Under the pieces are notes generated by a model. It made no database searches and was not told the origin of the DNA. It worked only from the letters and a program-made list of their open reading frames with translations. Below, piece after piece: positions 8,518 to 18,050 of a stretch of DNA of 64,000 nucleotides. Both the position numbers and the translations under genes were made by a program. This stretch comes from Gammaproteobacteria bacterium. GTDB taxonomy: Bacteria > Pseudomonadota > Gammaproteobacteria > Burkholderiales > Gallionellaceae. The DNA lies in NCBI GenBank assembly GCA_018814405.1, contig JAHIZO010000004.1, forward strand, positions 124,001 through 188,000, read 5' to 3'. Position 1 is the stretch's first letter. Each line of letters starts with the position of its first letter.

Positions 8518-9459
8518 ATGATTGAGACGAACGGACCGAATATGGACGAGCAAGCGCAGCAGACGACGCATGACAAAGTGGTTCTATTCGCCGATGTCAG
8601 CGGTAGTACGCGCTTGTACGAGGTGCTGGGCGATGCGCGCGCTTTTGCTGCCATCAACCAGTGCCTATCCTTGCTGCGGCGCGTCACCGAGACCTTTCAG
8701 GGGCGCGTGGTGAAGACCATCGGCGACGAGATCATGACGGTGTTCCCCAATGTGATGAGCGGGGTGCAGGCGGCATGCGCGATGCAGGCTGAAGTGGAAG
8801 CGATGGTGCCGCTGGACAAGGCTGTGCGTCTGGCGATCCGTATCGGCTTGCACCACGGCCCTGTGTTGATGCAGGCCGGAGATTCGGATGTGTTCGGCGA
8901 TACCGTTAATGTGGCGGCAAGATTGACCGAACTGGCGAATGCCGGACAGATACTTTCTTCGGATTCGACGGTGCAGGCGCTACCGCCTTTGTTGCGCACT
9001 TCAACGCGCAGCCTCGATCTGCTGCCGATCAAGGGCAAAGCCTCCAACATCAAGGTGGTCGAGGTGCTGTGGCAGGAAGGCGATGATGCCACGCTGATGG
9101 TGGGGCGCACCCATTCGCCCGCCGCAACTTCGGGCACATTGCATTTGCTGCATCATGGGCGTGAGGCGGTAGTGGATGCTTCCCACAGCAAACTGGTGCT
9201 GGGGCGTGATGTGCAGGCGGACTTCATGGTGGAGGACAAACGAGCCTCGCGTCTGCACGCCACCATTGAATTGCGGCGCGATAAGTTCGTCTATGTCGAT
9301 CAAAGTTCGAACGGCAGTTACATCACCTTTACGGGGGAGGGCGAGTTGCAGTTGCGGCGGGAAGAGATTGTGCTGCGCGGGAGTGGCAGTATCTGTCTGG
9401 GGCATTCGTTCAGCAAGGATGCGTCAGGCGCGATAACCTTTTCATGCGAAGGTTGCTGA
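8518..9459 (+). CDS. Class III adenylate cyclase fused to an FHA domain
   Basis: 313 residues. Residues ~20-185 are a class III nucleotidyl cyclase: metal-binding Asp26 (FADVSGST) and Asp70 (GDE), the adenine-specifying pair Lys66 (VKTIGDE) and Asp124 (SDVFGD), and transition-state residues Asn131 and Arg135 (NVAARL). All needed residues are present, so an active ATP cyclase is expected. Residues ~222-300 form an FHA phosphothreonine-binding domain with GR (229-230), SRLH (244-247) and NGS (265-267). No membrane segment is visible. The Ser/Thr kinase gene next door, convergent 3 bp away, is the obvious source of the phosphothreonine it would read. The start could also be ATG 8542. Confidence 0.9.
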   Translation: MIETNGPNMDEQAQQTTHDKVVLFADVSGSTRLYEVLGDARAFAAINQCLSLLRRVTETFQGRVVKTIGDEIMTVFPNVMSGVQAACAMQAEVEAMVPLDKAVRLAIRIGLHHGPVLMQAGDSDVFGDTVNVAARLTELANAGQILSSDSTVQALPPLLRTSTRSLDLLPIKGKASNIKVVEVLWQEGDDATLMVGRTHSPAATSGTLHLLHHGREAVVDASHSKLVLGRDVQADFMVEDKRASRLHATIELRRDKFVYVDQSSNGSYITFTGEGELQLRREEIVLRGSGSICLGHSFSKDASGAITFSCEGC

Positions 9460-9462
9460 TCT

Positions 9463-10953
9463 TTATTTGTCGTCGGAACTTGTGCTGCGACGGCGCAGTT
9501 TGCGGCGCGATACCTTGCCCAGTTCTTCTTTTGCCTGTGCTTCGGCAGTTCGTCTAGCCATCACATCAGCAAATCCCTTTGCGCGATTGGTTTCTAGGTC
9601 TGAGAGCTGTTTCTTTCGGAGCGCTTGGGCGGCGGCAAGCTTGGCCTGATTCTCGGCAACAGCCATGCGCTCGCTCTTGCCTGCATCCTTGATCTTGGAA
9701 AGATGCTGTGCGAGCTTGGCTTTGCGTGCCAGATCTTCCTTCTTTCTGGCTTCGGCCACGGCTTTGGCGCGTGCGGCGGCTTCCATTTTGGCCAGCTGTG
9801 CGGCTTCAGCAGCCAGTTGCGCTTCCTGCATCTGCTTTTTGCGTTCGGCTGCGGCCAGTAATGCCAGGCGCTTTTGTTCTTTCTCCTGCTCGGCTTCCTT
9901 TTCAAGCTTTTCGATATTGGCAAGACGGCGCTTGGCCAGATCGATGAACTCTCCCTTGGGGAACTCTTTCAGGTATTGCTCGAAGCTTGCGCGTTGCGTG
10001 CTGTCGCTGATCTCGCGCCACAGTTTGATGTCGCGCTGGCGTGAAGCGAAATCGTTCGTGCCGGTATCTTCGGCAGCCAGACTGTCTTTCGATGCCACCA
10101 GTGTCGTATCCGAGATGGCGGGTGACGGGGCGTTATGGGCGATGGCGCGCTTGAGCGCACGCATGAACTCGCCGGCATTCTGGAAACGCTCTTCAGGTGT
10201 CTTGGCCAGACTTTGCATCACCGCCAGATCCAGTTCCGGCGACACCTTGGGATTGAAATGCGAAGGCGGTGTCGGCAATTGATGCATCACTTTGTTCATG
10301 ATGGTGATCGGGCTGCCGGTGAAAGGGCGCTCGCCGGTGAGCATCTGGTACAGCATGACCCCTGCAGAATAGAGGTCGCTGCGCCCATCCACATCCTTGC
10401 CCATGAACTGTTCGGGCGACATATAGGTCGGCGTGCCGAGCACCATGCCTGCCTGGGTGAGGTGGCTGGAATCCATCTTGGCGATACCGAAGTCGGCGAT
10501 CTTGATGCTGCCGTTGGCGGTGATCATGATGTTGGCCGGCTTGATGTCGCGGTGGATGACGCCGCGCTGGTGTGAATATTCCAGCGCATCCAGCACTTGC
10601 AGCATGATGCGCAGACTGTCGGCGATGGGCAGGGTCTCGCCCGCTTCCAGATGGTCTTTGAGTTCACTTCCGTCCACATACTCCATCGCGATATAGGCCA
10701 GATCGCCTTCTTCGCCATAGTCGTAGATGGAAATGATCTTGGGGTGGGAAAGCCGGCCTGCGGCCTGTGCCTCGCGGCGAAAACGTGCGAAGGCTTCCTC
10801 CATCTCGGAAGGCTCGACCAGTGACTTCTGGATGGTTTTGACGGCAACCGTGCGCTGAATGAAGGGGTCGAAACCCTCGTAGACGATCCCCATCGCGCCC
10901 TTGCCGAGTTCGCGGCGTAATTCGTATTTACCTAGTTTGTTCGTGGTGGGCAT
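9463..10953 (-). CDS. PknB-type Ser/Thr protein kinase with charged coiled-coil tail
   Basis: 496 residues from ATG 10953; an upstream in-frame ATG at 10989 adds 12 residues before the conserved KYELRRELGKGAMGIVYEG start. The kinase domain (~9-280) is complete: glycine loop GKGAMG, Lys39 (AVKTI), catalytic HRDIKPAN with Asp136, DFG 154-156, and SPEQ for the APE motif. The C-terminal ~180 residues are a Lys/Ala/Glu-rich helical tail with no transmembrane helix and no PASTA or other sensor domain, so the enzyme is probably soluble. It ends 3 bp from the convergent cyclase-FHA gene. A kinase to FHA-cyclase link is likely but inferred from proximity. Confidence 0.93.
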   Translation of the reverse strand: MPTTNKLGKYELRRELGKGAMGIVYEGFDPFIQRTVAVKTIQKSLVEPSEMEEAFARFRREAQAAGRLSHPKIISIYDYGEEGDLAYIAMEYVDGSELKDHLEAGETLPIADSLRIMLQVLDALEYSHQRGVIHRDIKPANIMITANGSIKIADFGIAKMDSSHLTQAGMVLGTPTYMSPEQFMGKDVDGRSDLYSAGVMLYQMLTGERPFTGSPITIMNKVMHQLPTPPSHFNPKVSPELDLAVMQSLAKTPEERFQNAGEFMRALKRAIAHNAPSPAISDTTLVASKDSLAAEDTGTNDFASRQRDIKLWREISDSTQRASFEQYLKEFPKGEFIDLAKRRLANIEKLEKEAEQEKEQKRLALLAAAERKKQMQEAQLAAEAAQLAKMEAAARAKAVAEARKKEDLARKAKLAQHLSKIKDAGKSERMAVAENQAKLAAAQALRKKQLSDLETNRAKGFADVMARRTAEAQAKEELGKVSRRKLRRRSTSSDDK

Positions 10954-11129
10954 GCGTTTGAATGTGTTTGGTGCCGGTGAGGCGTGCATTTTTCAGATGC
11001 GATTCTACTACGGTAGGCGGTTGAGATAGTTCAGACATGGCGATGATGATGCGCCGAAAAAGGTTCAGTCCGGTTAGACATTGCAGCCCTAAGCCTTTAG
11101 ACTTGCGGCCTTTTTTACAGGCAAGCATC

Positions 11130-12770
11130 ATGTCCGCAGAACTCGAACAGGCAGCAAAAGAATCTCCGGCAATGCCGCGCGACCAGATCGGGCGCGAAGT
11201 CGCACGACGCCGCACCTTCGGTATCATCTCCCACCCCGACGCGGGCAAGACCACGCTGACTGAAAAACTGCTGATGTTCTCCGGCGCGATCCAGATGGCG
11301 GGCGCGGTGAAGGCGCGCAAGAGTGGACGCCACGCGACCTCCGACTTCCTTGAGATTGAAAAGCAGCGCGGTATCTCGGTCGCTTCATCGGTGATGCAGT
11401 TCGAATATCGCGACCACGTGGTGAACCTGCTCGACACACCGGGTCACCAAGACTTCTCCGAAGATACCTATCGTGTGCTGACCGCTGTCGACTCCGCATT
11501 GATGGTGATCGACGCTGCCAAGGGCGTGGAAACGCAGACCATCAAGTTGCTGGATGTGTGTCGCATGCGCGATACGCCTATCGTCACCTTCATGAACAAG
11601 ATGGACCGTGAAGTGCGCGATCCGCTGGAGCTGCTGGACGAAGTGGAATCGGTGCTGAAGATCCAATGCGCGCCGGTGACCTGGCCGTTGGGCATGGGCA
11701 AGACCTTCCGCGGTGTATATCACCTGATGAAGGACGAGATCCTGCTGTTCACACCGGGGGAGGAGCGTGCCGACGGTGAGGTGGAGATCATCAAGGGTAT
11801 CGACAACCCGATACTGGCCGAACGCTTCCCGATGGAGATCGAACAGCTGAAGATGGAAGTGGAATTGGTGCACGGTGCTTCGCATCCCTTCGACCTGCAA
11901 CGTTTCCTCGACGGCAAGCAGACGCCGGTGTTCTTCGGTTCCGCTATCAACAACTTTGGCGTGCGCGAGATTTTGAATGCTTTGCTGGAATGGGCTCCCG
12001 CGCCACGCGAGCGCGATGCCTCAATACGCAACGTCAATCCGATCGAGCCGAAATTCTCCGGCTTTGTGTTCAAGATCCAGGCCAACATGGATGCCAACCA
12101 CCGCGACCGTATCGCCTTCCTGCGCGTGTGTTCGGGCCACTTCGAGCGCGGCATGAAGATCAAGCATCTGCGCCTGAACCGCGAGATCAAGGTATCCAGC
12201 GTGGTGACCTTCATGGCATCTAGTCGTGAGCAGGTGGAAGAAGCGTACGCGGGCGACATCATCGGCTTGCCCAACCACGGCAACATGCAGATCGGTGACA
12301 GTTTCTCCGAAGGCGAGATGTTGCAGTTCACCGGCATCCCATACTTCGCGCCAGACCATTTCCAGTCGGTACGTATCCGCAACCCGATCAAGATCAAGCA
12401 GCTGCACAAAGGTTTGCAGCAGCTTGGCGAAGAGGGGGCGGTGCAGGTGTTCAAACCTGTGGATGGCGGCGATCTGATCCTTGGTGCGGTCGGTGTGTTG
12501 CAGTTCGATGTGGTGTCCAGCCGCTTGAAGGGCGAGTATGGCGTAGACGCGATGGTGGAAGGTGCCAGCGTCAGCACAGCACGTTGGGTGACCTGTGATG
12601 ATGCCAAGGTGTTCGGTGATTTCCAGAAAGCACTGTCGCATAACCTGGCCATCGATGCGGCGGGCAATCTGGCCTACCTTGCACCGAACAACGTGAACCT
12701 CAAACTCACGCAGGAACGTTGGCCCAAGGTGGTGTTCCATACGACGCGCGAACACGCGGTGAAACTCTGA
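11130..12770 (+). CDS. prfC: Peptide chain release factor 3
   Basis: 546 residues of a translational GTPase that recycles RF1/RF2 from the ribosome after peptide release. G motifs are seen: [15 protein letters not shown] (P-loop), [11 protein letters not shown] (G3) and NKMDRE (G4). The start was set at ATG 11130 because MSAELEQ...[12 protein letters not shown] matches the usual N-terminus. The upstream ATG at 11037 would add 31 unlikely residues. It overlaps the next gene as TGATG, which suggests coupled translation with the S4-domain protein. Confidence 0.96.
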   Translation: MSAELEQAAKESPAMPRDQIGREVARRRTFGIISHPDAGKTTLTEKLLMFSGAIQMAGAVKARKSGRHATSDFLEIEKQRGISVASSVMQFEYRDHVVNLLDTPGHQDFSEDTYRVLTAVDSALMVIDAAKGVETQTIKLLDVCRMRDTPIVTFMNKMDREVRDPLELLDEVESVLKIQCAPVTWPLGMGKTFRGVYHLMKDEILLFTPGEERADGEVEIIKGIDNPILAERFPMEIEQLKMEVELVHGASHPFDLQRFLDGKQTPVFFGSAINNFGVREILNALLEWAPAPRERDASIRNVNPIEPKFSGFVFKIQANMDANHRDRIAFLRVCSGHFERGMKIKHLRLNREIKVSSVVTFMASSREQVEEAYAGDIIGLPNHGNMQIGDSFSEGEMLQFTGIPYFAPDHFQSVRIRNPIKIKQLHKGLQQLGEEGAVQVFKPVDGGDLILGAVGVLQFDVVSSRLKGEYGVDAMVEGASVSTARWVTCDDAKVFGDFQKALSHNLAIDAAGNLAYLAPNNVNLKLTQERWPKVVFHTTREHAVKL

Positions 12771-12985
12771 TGGACCTAATCGATTTCCAACTGCGCGGCG
12801 AGTTCATCGCACTGAACGACCTGCTTAAGCTGACCGGCGTGAGCGACAGTGGCGGCGCAGCCAAAGCGTTGGTAGCGGACGGGGCGGTTTCTGTCGACGG
12901 TCAGGTGGAGTTGCGCAAGACTGCCAAGATCCGTGCGGGGCAGGTGGTGGCACTGACCGGTGTGCGAATACGGGTGGTTGCCTGA
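12770..12985 (+). CDS. YbcJ-like S4-domain RNA-binding protein
   Basis: 71 residues; the ATG overlaps the prfC stop (TGATG). Almost the whole protein is an S4 RNA-binding fold: FIALNDLLKLTGVSDSGGAAKALVADG followed by VSVDGQVELRKTAKIRAGQVV, as in E. coli YbcJ. Its location between prfC and arfB, both acting on translation termination or rescue, suggests a ribosome- or rRNA-related role, which is inference. Confidence 0.88.
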   Translation: MDLIDFQLRGEFIALNDLLKLTGVSDSGGAAKALVADGAVSVDGQVELRKTAKIRAGQVVALTGVRIRVVA

Positions 12986-12988
12986 GGC

Positions 12989-13402
12989 ATGTTGTATATC
13001 TCGCACAACGTCGTCATCCCGGAGCGTGAGATCGAGCTGACCGCTGTTCGCGCGCAAGGCGCCGGCGGGCAGAATGTGAACAAGGTATCGAGCGCGATGC
13101 ATCTGCGCTTCGATATCCAAGCGTCTTCCTTGCCACAGGTGATGAAGGAACGCTTGCTGCAGATCAACGATCAGCGCATCACCAAAGATGGCGTGGTCAT
13201 CATCAAAGCGCAGGAATTCCGCAATCAGGAGCAGAACCGCAATGAAGCATTGCGTCGTCTCAAGGCATTGCTGCAATCTGCGGCAGAAAGGCCCAAGCCG
13301 CGTATTGCGACCAAGCCATCGCGGTCGGCGAAGAAGAAACGGGTGGAAGGGAAAGTGCTGCGCGGCAGGGTGAAGGCCCTGCGCGGCAAGGTCTCCGAGT
13401 GA
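12989..13402 (+). CDS. arfB: Alternative ribosome-rescue factor ArfB (peptidyl-tRNA hydrolase)
   Basis: 137 residues. The RF1-like catalytic domain contains GAGGQNVNKVSSAMHLRF, the GGQ motif that hydrolyses peptidyl-tRNA, followed by the basic C-terminal tail (KKKRVEGKVLRGRVKALRGK) that enters the empty mRNA channel of stalled ribosomes. The length fits ArfB/YaeJ (about 140) and not RF1/RF2. It lies 3 bp after the S4 gene and ends next to a convergent nuclease-like gene. Confidence 0.95.
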   Translation: MLYISHNVVIPEREIELTAVRAQGAGGQNVNKVSSAMHLRFDIQASSLPQVMKERLLQINDQRITKDGVVIIKAQEFRNQEQNRNEALRRLKALLQSAAERPKPRIATKPSRSAKKKRVEGKVLRGRVKALRGKVSE

Positions 13403-13403
13403 A

Positions 13404-14177
13404 TCAGTCTTTCAGTTCCAGCTCCACCAGCAACAGGTGGTGGTCGGAACTCGGAGTCGGAATGACTTTCTGGCTTATGCAGCGCAACTGCTCATTGAAA
13501 AAGACGTGATCCAGCACCAGCGGCATGCGCCGCCATGTGATCTCTGACCATTGGGCGGTGGAGAACCCTGCTTCCTCGAATTGCGATACCAGTGTTTCGT
13601 GCCCGCTTACGTTGAAGTCCCCTCCCAATAGCGCAGGCAATTTAGAAAGTTTTAATTGATCGACGACCATTTGGCGTTGTTCGGGATGCTCAGTGCTGGA
13701 AGACTTGAGCATGAAGAAAGCCAGCAGGTGGGTGTTGAACAGTTGCACGGTCTTGCCACCGATATCGGTTTTTGCACCGATCAGTAGACGGTCGGTCGGT
13801 GTCTTGGTCTCGCCGTTGAAATTGAATTCGATAGGCGGAGAGGGTAGATCCAGCTTGGTCGTATCGAACAATTTGCTGCGCGAGAAGATGGCAAGTCCGA
13901 TGCCGAAGGGGAGTTCGCGTTCATCCTGCTTGGGGTAACTGAAGTAGCTGTCGTAATCTGAGAGCGCTGCTTTTAGTCGTGTGTAGTTGGGAGGCGGATT
14001 TATCTGCTTGCCGCCATCTTCCGCATGCTCAACTTCCTGCAACAGAATGATGTCCGCATCCTGGCGCTTGATCTCGGCAATGGTTTGCTCAAGATCGACC
14101 GGTGCGTGGTCTGGGTAGGCATCATCCCAGACCTGACCGAATTGCATATTGAATTGAAGGACGCTGAACCGTGACAT
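13404..14177 (-). CDS. Endonuclease/exonuclease/phosphatase family protein
   Basis: 257 residues with the EEP fold signature: VLQFNMQFG at the start, IILLQEVEHAEDG (metal-binding Glu), LFNTHLLAFF, LLGGDFNVSGHE (Asp and Asn of the active site) and DHVFF with the terminal PTPSSDHHLLLVEL (catalytic His). This fold covers DNases, sphingomyelinases and phosphatases, and the substrate cannot be told from the sequence. No signal peptide is evident. It is convergent with arfB, separated by 1 bp. Confidence 0.85.
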   Translation of the reverse strand: MSRFSVLQFNMQFGQVWDDAYPDHAPVDLEQTIAEIKRQDADIILLQEVEHAEDGGKQINPPPNYTRLKAALSDYDSYFSYPKQDERELPFGIGLAIFSRSKLFDTTKLDLPSPPIEFNFNGETKTPTDRLLIGAKTDIGGKTVQLFNTHLLAFFMLKSSSTEHPEQRQMVVDQLKLSKLPALLGGDFNVSGHETLVSQFEEAGFSTAQWSEITWRRMPLVLDHVFFNEQLRCISQKVIPTPSSDHHLLLVELELKD

Positions 14178-14233
14178 GCTGGGCGTACGGACAATTGAAG
14201 ATTAGTGAACTTTATAGAAACAGTGGTTTGGAA

Positions 14234-14950
14234 TCAAGCAATAGAAAACGTTCTTTTTAGATATTGCTTGCGTAGCGGAGGATCGAATCTCTCGATCGCA
14301 TAGCGCAACGCTGTACGTGGCAGCCTTGGGTAATGTTGTTGCAGGAAACGCTCTGCCAATTTTTGATCGCGCTTCCCCACTTCGCGCAACATCCAGCCCA
14401 CAGCCTTGTGCATCAGATCGTGCTTGTCATCTAGTAGCATTTCCGCGATGCGTATCGTGTCTGCAAAATCGTTCTGGCGTATGAAATGGAAGGTGGCGAT
14501 GATGGCGATGCGCCGTTCCCACAGCGAGTCTGACTGAGCCAATTGCCGCAGTATGGCGCGCGGTCTTTGTTCCAAGTGGTGGCCGACGATGTGCGGCGCG
14601 CTGACGTCCACTAGATCCCAGTTGTTGATGCGAGCTGTGTTGCTGAGATACAGATCGTATGCGGCCTGCCTGCCTGTTTCATCGGCCGCCTGATAGAACT
14701 GCATCAACAGCAGCAACGCGAACATGCGTTGCTCGTGGTATTTCGAGGCCAACAATGATTCGATAGTGGGCAGGTCTGCATCGCGATGCTGTTTGGCCAG
14801 CGCGCGCAGCGGCGGGATCTTGATGCCAAGGAATACATCGCCTTCGCCGTACTGCCCCGGCCCGGTCTTGAAGAAGCCTTGCAGGATGGAGGCAGTGTCG
14901 GGTGAGGCGAGGGCACGTAGTTGTGCGCTGATCTCTTTGGCTTGGCTCAT
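14234..14950 (-). CDS. DNA alkylation repair protein, AlkD-like
   Basis: 238 residues of HEAT-like repeats. It shows the family's GVKIPPLR-like segment (FLGIKIPPLRALAKQH), the NNWDLVDVSAPHIVG motif carrying the Trp and Asp used around the modified base, and the C-terminal TALRYAIERFDP. AlkD enzymes remove positively charged alkylated bases such as N3-methyladenine. The ATG overlaps the stop of the preceding methyltransferase (ATGA), so the two are translationally coupled. Confidence 0.88.
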   Translation of the reverse strand: MSQAKEISAQLRALASPDTASILQGFFKTGPGQYGEGDVFLGIKIPPLRALAKQHRDADLPTIESLLASKYHEQRMFALLLLMQFYQAADETGRQAAYDLYLSNTARINNWDLVDVSAPHIVGHHLEQRPRAILRQLAQSDSLWERRIAIIATFHFIRQNDFADTIRIAEMLLDDKHDLMHKAVGWMLREVGKRDQKLAERFLQQHYPRLPRTALRYAIERFDPPLRKQYLKRTFSIA

Positions 14951-15600
14951 TGCGGTTTGCGGGCAACGATGAGGAAGATGGGGAACTCGCGCTGGCCTTG
15001 TCCTTCGACCTCCTTGCTGACAGAAGTGGCTGTGCTGTCTTGAACCTCTGTGAAGCCCGCCTCCTGCAATAGCTGTTTCAGGTGTGCGCGATCGAAACCC
15101 AGATGGAACACGCCGGTGTTGTCACCGTGGAATGCGCCGTCTTCGCTATCAAGGTCGGCGAAGGCGACCTGTCCACCTTGGTTCAACAAGCGGAACCATT
15201 CCGCAAACAGCGCGGCGGTATCCGGCACATGATGGGTCACCATGCTGCTGATGATCAGGTCGTAACTGCCGGTCGCATGCGCACCGTTCTCGAAATCGAC
15301 GAACTGGGTCGTGGCGTTGGGCAGGTTCTGTGAGGCGATCTTGTTCGCCATCACTTCCAGCATGGCTGGCGAGCTGTCTGCACCGCATAGCGAGCCGATT
15401 TGTGGAAGCAGTTGCAGGGATAGCAGGCCGGTACCGCTGCCGTAATCCAGTACATCCATCTGTGGTGACAGCGCTACTTCGCGGCGGATGGTGGCTGCCA
15501 CTTCATTGGCGATCTTGACGCGGCCGGGATTGCTGTCCCAGCGTGCGGCGACTGATTCAAAGTCACGGCGTTCTTGTTTCATATCTTGGGCCTCGTTCAT
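14947..15600 (-). CDS. Class I SAM-dependent methyltransferase
   Basis: 217 residues from ATG 15600 (MNEAQDMKQERRDFESVAARWD); the frame extends farther upstream, but that part does not look like protein. The SAM-binding motif MDVLDYGSGTGLLSLQL, an acidic loop (CGADSSPAML) and FADLDSEDGAFHGD are typical of small-molecule methyltransferases of the UbiE/Methyltransf_11 type. The substrate is unknown. It is coupled to the AlkD-like gene by a 4-bp overlap and diverges from the TonB-dependent receptor. Confidence 0.85.
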   Translation of the reverse strand: MNEAQDMKQERRDFESVAARWDSNPGRVKIANEVAATIRREVALSPQMDVLDYGSGTGLLSLQLLPQIGSLCGADSSPAMLEVMANKIASQNLPNATTQFVDFENGAHATGSYDLIISSMVTHHVPDTAALFAEWFRLLNQGGQVAFADLDSEDGAFHGDNTGVFHLGFDRAHLKQLLQEAGFTEVQDSTATSVSKEVEGQGQREFPIFLIVARKPQ

Positions 15601-15735
15601 TGAATATGTCCGATTATCACGGCAGCAGGTGTGCACTGCAATTGTGTACGTCAAACAGTGGCCAATAGACATTGGCAGCATATGCATCCTCGGCTTGGAT
15701 AGAATGCGCATTGGCAAGGATTTTGAAAGTGCGTG

Positions 15736-17949
15736 ATGAGAATCGCTGTGTATCTGTCTGCTCTGATGTTGTTCACTATCTCGGCCAGTGCTGCGGACTG
15801 GATGATCAGTGGGGCCGTATTTGAAAAAGGCACCGACAGGCCTTTGCAAGGCGCTGAAGTGACAGTGCGCGGCATACCGGAGGTGATTGCTGCAACGGCT
15901 GCCAATGGCGAGTTTCAGCTTGTTCTCACAGTTGCAGGCGACCATGAACTGGTTGCAAGTTATTCAGGGGTCAGCATCGTGCATACCCTGCATGTTGAGG
16001 AGGGCGCTGCAGTTAAGCCGCAAAACTTCTTTCTGCGCCTTCCCGAAACCCTGCGTGAGATGGTGGTGACGGCCCCGCGCAGTCCTGATCGGGTGAGCAA
16101 GAGCGTCATCAGCGGCAAGACCCTGCGCAGCATCGCCGGTTCCGGCGGGGATCCGCTGGCCGGTTTGCAGACCCTGCCGGGCGTGGTGACTGTGAATGGT
16201 AGCAGCGCACCCGCAGTGCGCGGTTCCGGCCCCGGCGACAATGTGTATTACGTTGATGGTCTGGTGATAGGTAAGCTGTTCCACTATGGCAGTCTCAGCG
16301 TCTTTAATCCCGACCTGATCGAAGACTTCAATCTGCACAGCGCAGCCTTCAGTCCGCATTATGGTGATGTGACGGGCGCGGTGATCGATGTCGCCTTGCG
16401 TAAGCCACGGACTGACAGGATAGGCGGCAAGGTCAACGTCAGCCTGATGGGGGCGGACTTTCTGGTGGAAGGCCCGCGTACGGCAGATGAGTCGTTCTAT
16501 TTTGCGGCAAGACGCAGTTATGTCGATCTGTTCGTCAAACAGGTCGAAGACCAAGGTGTGACCATTCAGATCCCGCATTACTGGGACTATCAGGGGAAGT
16601 ATCTATGGCAACTGAATGACAGCAACAAGATTGCTTTCCACCTGCACGGCGCAAGCGATCAACTCGACCTGAGCTTTTCACCGACTTCCAATGCCGCCAT
16701 ACATGAGCCGATCCTGGTGGGTGATCTTTCGTTATCGGATGCGGGGCATTCGCAGGCGGTGGTGCTGGATAGTGTGGTGTCGGATACCGTGCTCAATACC
16801 CTGACCTTGCAGCACCGTTCACGCAGTGCGAGCAATCGCATCGCTCAAGCGGGCAATCTGGATTTCACACAGGAAAGTTTGATGCTGCGTGATCAGATCA
16901 GGCTGGAGATATCGGAAGGCCACGAGCTGTCATTGGGAACGGAGTTGAGTCAGACCAAGGTCAAGGTCGATGCCGATCTGAACAACACGCCTTGTACGCA
17001 ATTCGATGCCAACTGTGACCTCACAACCGGCACACGGTTGCAGATGAGCAATCACTTCAGTGTTCTTGGTATGGCGATGTCGGTGCAGGATAGGAAGCGC
17101 GTGCTGGACGACCTGACATTGGTCGGCGGTGTGCGCTATTCGAAGGAGGATTATCTGGACCGTACTTACACTGAGCCGCGTGTAGGTGTTGAGTGGGAAT
17201 GGAGTCGCGACACCTTGCTGACAGCCGGTTGGGGTAAACACAACCAGATGCCGACCGGACAACAGATCGTGCGCTTGTTCGGCAATCCCGGCTTGGACCA
17301 TATTCGCGCCGACCATCGTGTGGTCGGCATCGCGCAAAAGTTGAATACGGACTGGAACTGGAAGAGCGAAGCCTATTACAAGAAATTCAGCAATCTGGTG
17401 GTCAGCGACCCGGCAATCAATTACATCAATGCAGCCAGCGGCAAGGCATATGGTCTGGAGTTCCTGCTCAAGAAGGAAGAGACAGAAAAGCTTTCGGGCT
17501 GGTGGGTGCTCAATCTGGCCAAGTCGCAGCGGCGCAACGATGTGACCGGAGAAGCATTCCGTTTTCAGTATGACGAACCGGTGAACACGACGCTGGTCGG
17601 CAAATACAAAATGGATGAAGACTGGAGCTTCGGCCTGAAATGGAACTACCACTCCGGCGCGCCCTACACGCCCGTCATCGGCACCAGCGGCAATTATGCA
17701 GATGGCCGCTTCATCCCTGCCTATGCCGGTATCAATTCAGGCACTTTGCCGGTGTATCACAAGCTGGATTTTCGGGTGGATCGTCTCTATGTGATGGATC
17801 ACTGGAAGTTGAATGCCTATTTCGAGCTGAACAATGTGTACCGGCGCAAGAACATCGCGGGCTATACCTACAATGCGGATTATTCCGCACGCGAACCGGT
17901 CTACCCCTTTGAGCTACCTATCTCGTTCGGGGTGCAGGGAGAATTTTGA
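15736..17949 (+). CDS. TonB-dependent outer-membrane receptor with carboxypeptidase-regulatory-like N-terminal domain
   Basis: 737 residues from ATG 15736; a GTG directly before it is an alternative, with AAGGA at 15716-15720 as a distant ribosome site. A signal peptide is followed by a carboxypeptidase-regulatory-like beta domain (~22-105, ISGAVFEKGTDRPLQGAEVTVRG), a plug domain (LAGLQTLPGVVTVNG, PAVRGSGPGDNVYYVDG) and a beta barrel ending in phenylalanine (FGVQGEF). The N-terminal domain recalls Bacteroidetes-like receptors. The ligand is unknown: no siderophore or cobalamin genes lie nearby. A -10-like TAGAAT is present at 15700-15705. Confidence 0.87.
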   Translation: MRIAVYLSALMLFTISASAADWMISGAVFEKGTDRPLQGAEVTVRGIPEVIAATAANGEFQLVLTVAGDHELVASYSGVSIVHTLHVEEGAAVKPQNFFLRLPETLREMVVTAPRSPDRVSKSVISGKTLRSIAGSGGDPLAGLQTLPGVVTVNGSSAPAVRGSGPGDNVYYVDGLVIGKLFHYGSLSVFNPDLIEDFNLHSAAFSPHYGDVTGAVIDVALRKPRTDRIGGKVNVSLMGADFLVEGPRTADESFYFAARRSYVDLFVKQVEDQGVTIQIPHYWDYQGKYLWQLNDSNKIAFHLHGASDQLDLSFSPTSNAAIHEPILVGDLSLSDAGHSQAVVLDSVVSDTVLNTLTLQHRSRSASNRIAQAGNLDFTQESLMLRDQIRLEISEGHELSLGTELSQTKVKVDADLNNTPCTQFDANCDLTTGTRLQMSNHFSVLGMAMSVQDRKRVLDDLTLVGGVRYSKEDYLDRTYTEPRVGVEWEWSRDTLLTAGWGKHNQMPTGQQIVRLFGNPGLDHIRADHRVVGIAQKLNTDWNWKSEAYYKKFSNLVVSDPAINYINAASGKAYGLEFLLKKEETEKLSGWWVLNLAKSQRRNDVTGEAFRFQYDEPVNTTLVGKYKMDEDWSFGLKWNYHSGAPYTPVIGTSGNYADGRFIPAYAGINSGTLPVYHKLDFRVDRLYVMDHWKLNAYFELNNVYRRKNIAGYTYNADYSAREPVYPFELPISFGVQGEF

Positions 17950-17968
17950 AAAAGTTGAAAAAAAGGCC

Positions 17969-17995
17969 TAAAGTATCCCCAAGTTGGGCCGATAA
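17969..17995 (+). promoter_or_regulatory. Sigma-28 (FliA) promoter
   Basis: TAAAGTAT at 17969-17976, an 11-bp spacer, then GCCGATAA at 17988-17995. The FliA consensus is TAAAGTTT-N11-GCCGATAA, so 15 of 16 positions and the exact spacing match. It lies 55 bp before the ATG of the 66-residue gene, which has a strong AGGAGG ribosome site. This puts that gene in the late flagellar/motility regulon, assuming the genome encodes FliA. Confidence 0.88.
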
Positions 17996-18050
17996 GTTAT
18001 CCATGGATGAGCGGTAAAGTGTCCGTTGAATGCAAAATAGGAGGTCTATC

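Noticed and set aside
2529-10953. A complete type I Zorya defence locus
   Set aside because: ZorA, ZorB and ZorC-like genes are present, but there is no SNF2 helicase/nuclease ZorD and no ZorE; the locus has chromosome-like composition.
11037-11129. Upstream ATG extension of prfC
   Set aside because: The added 31 residues do not resemble RF3; conservation begins at ATG 11130.
12021-12755. 244-residue frame antisense to prfC
   Set aside because: It mirrors a conserved GTPase gene and contains no domain.
15601-15945. Upstream extension of the SAM methyltransferase
   Set aside because: It would cover the divergent promoter region and the start of the TonB receptor; the family N-terminus begins at 15600.
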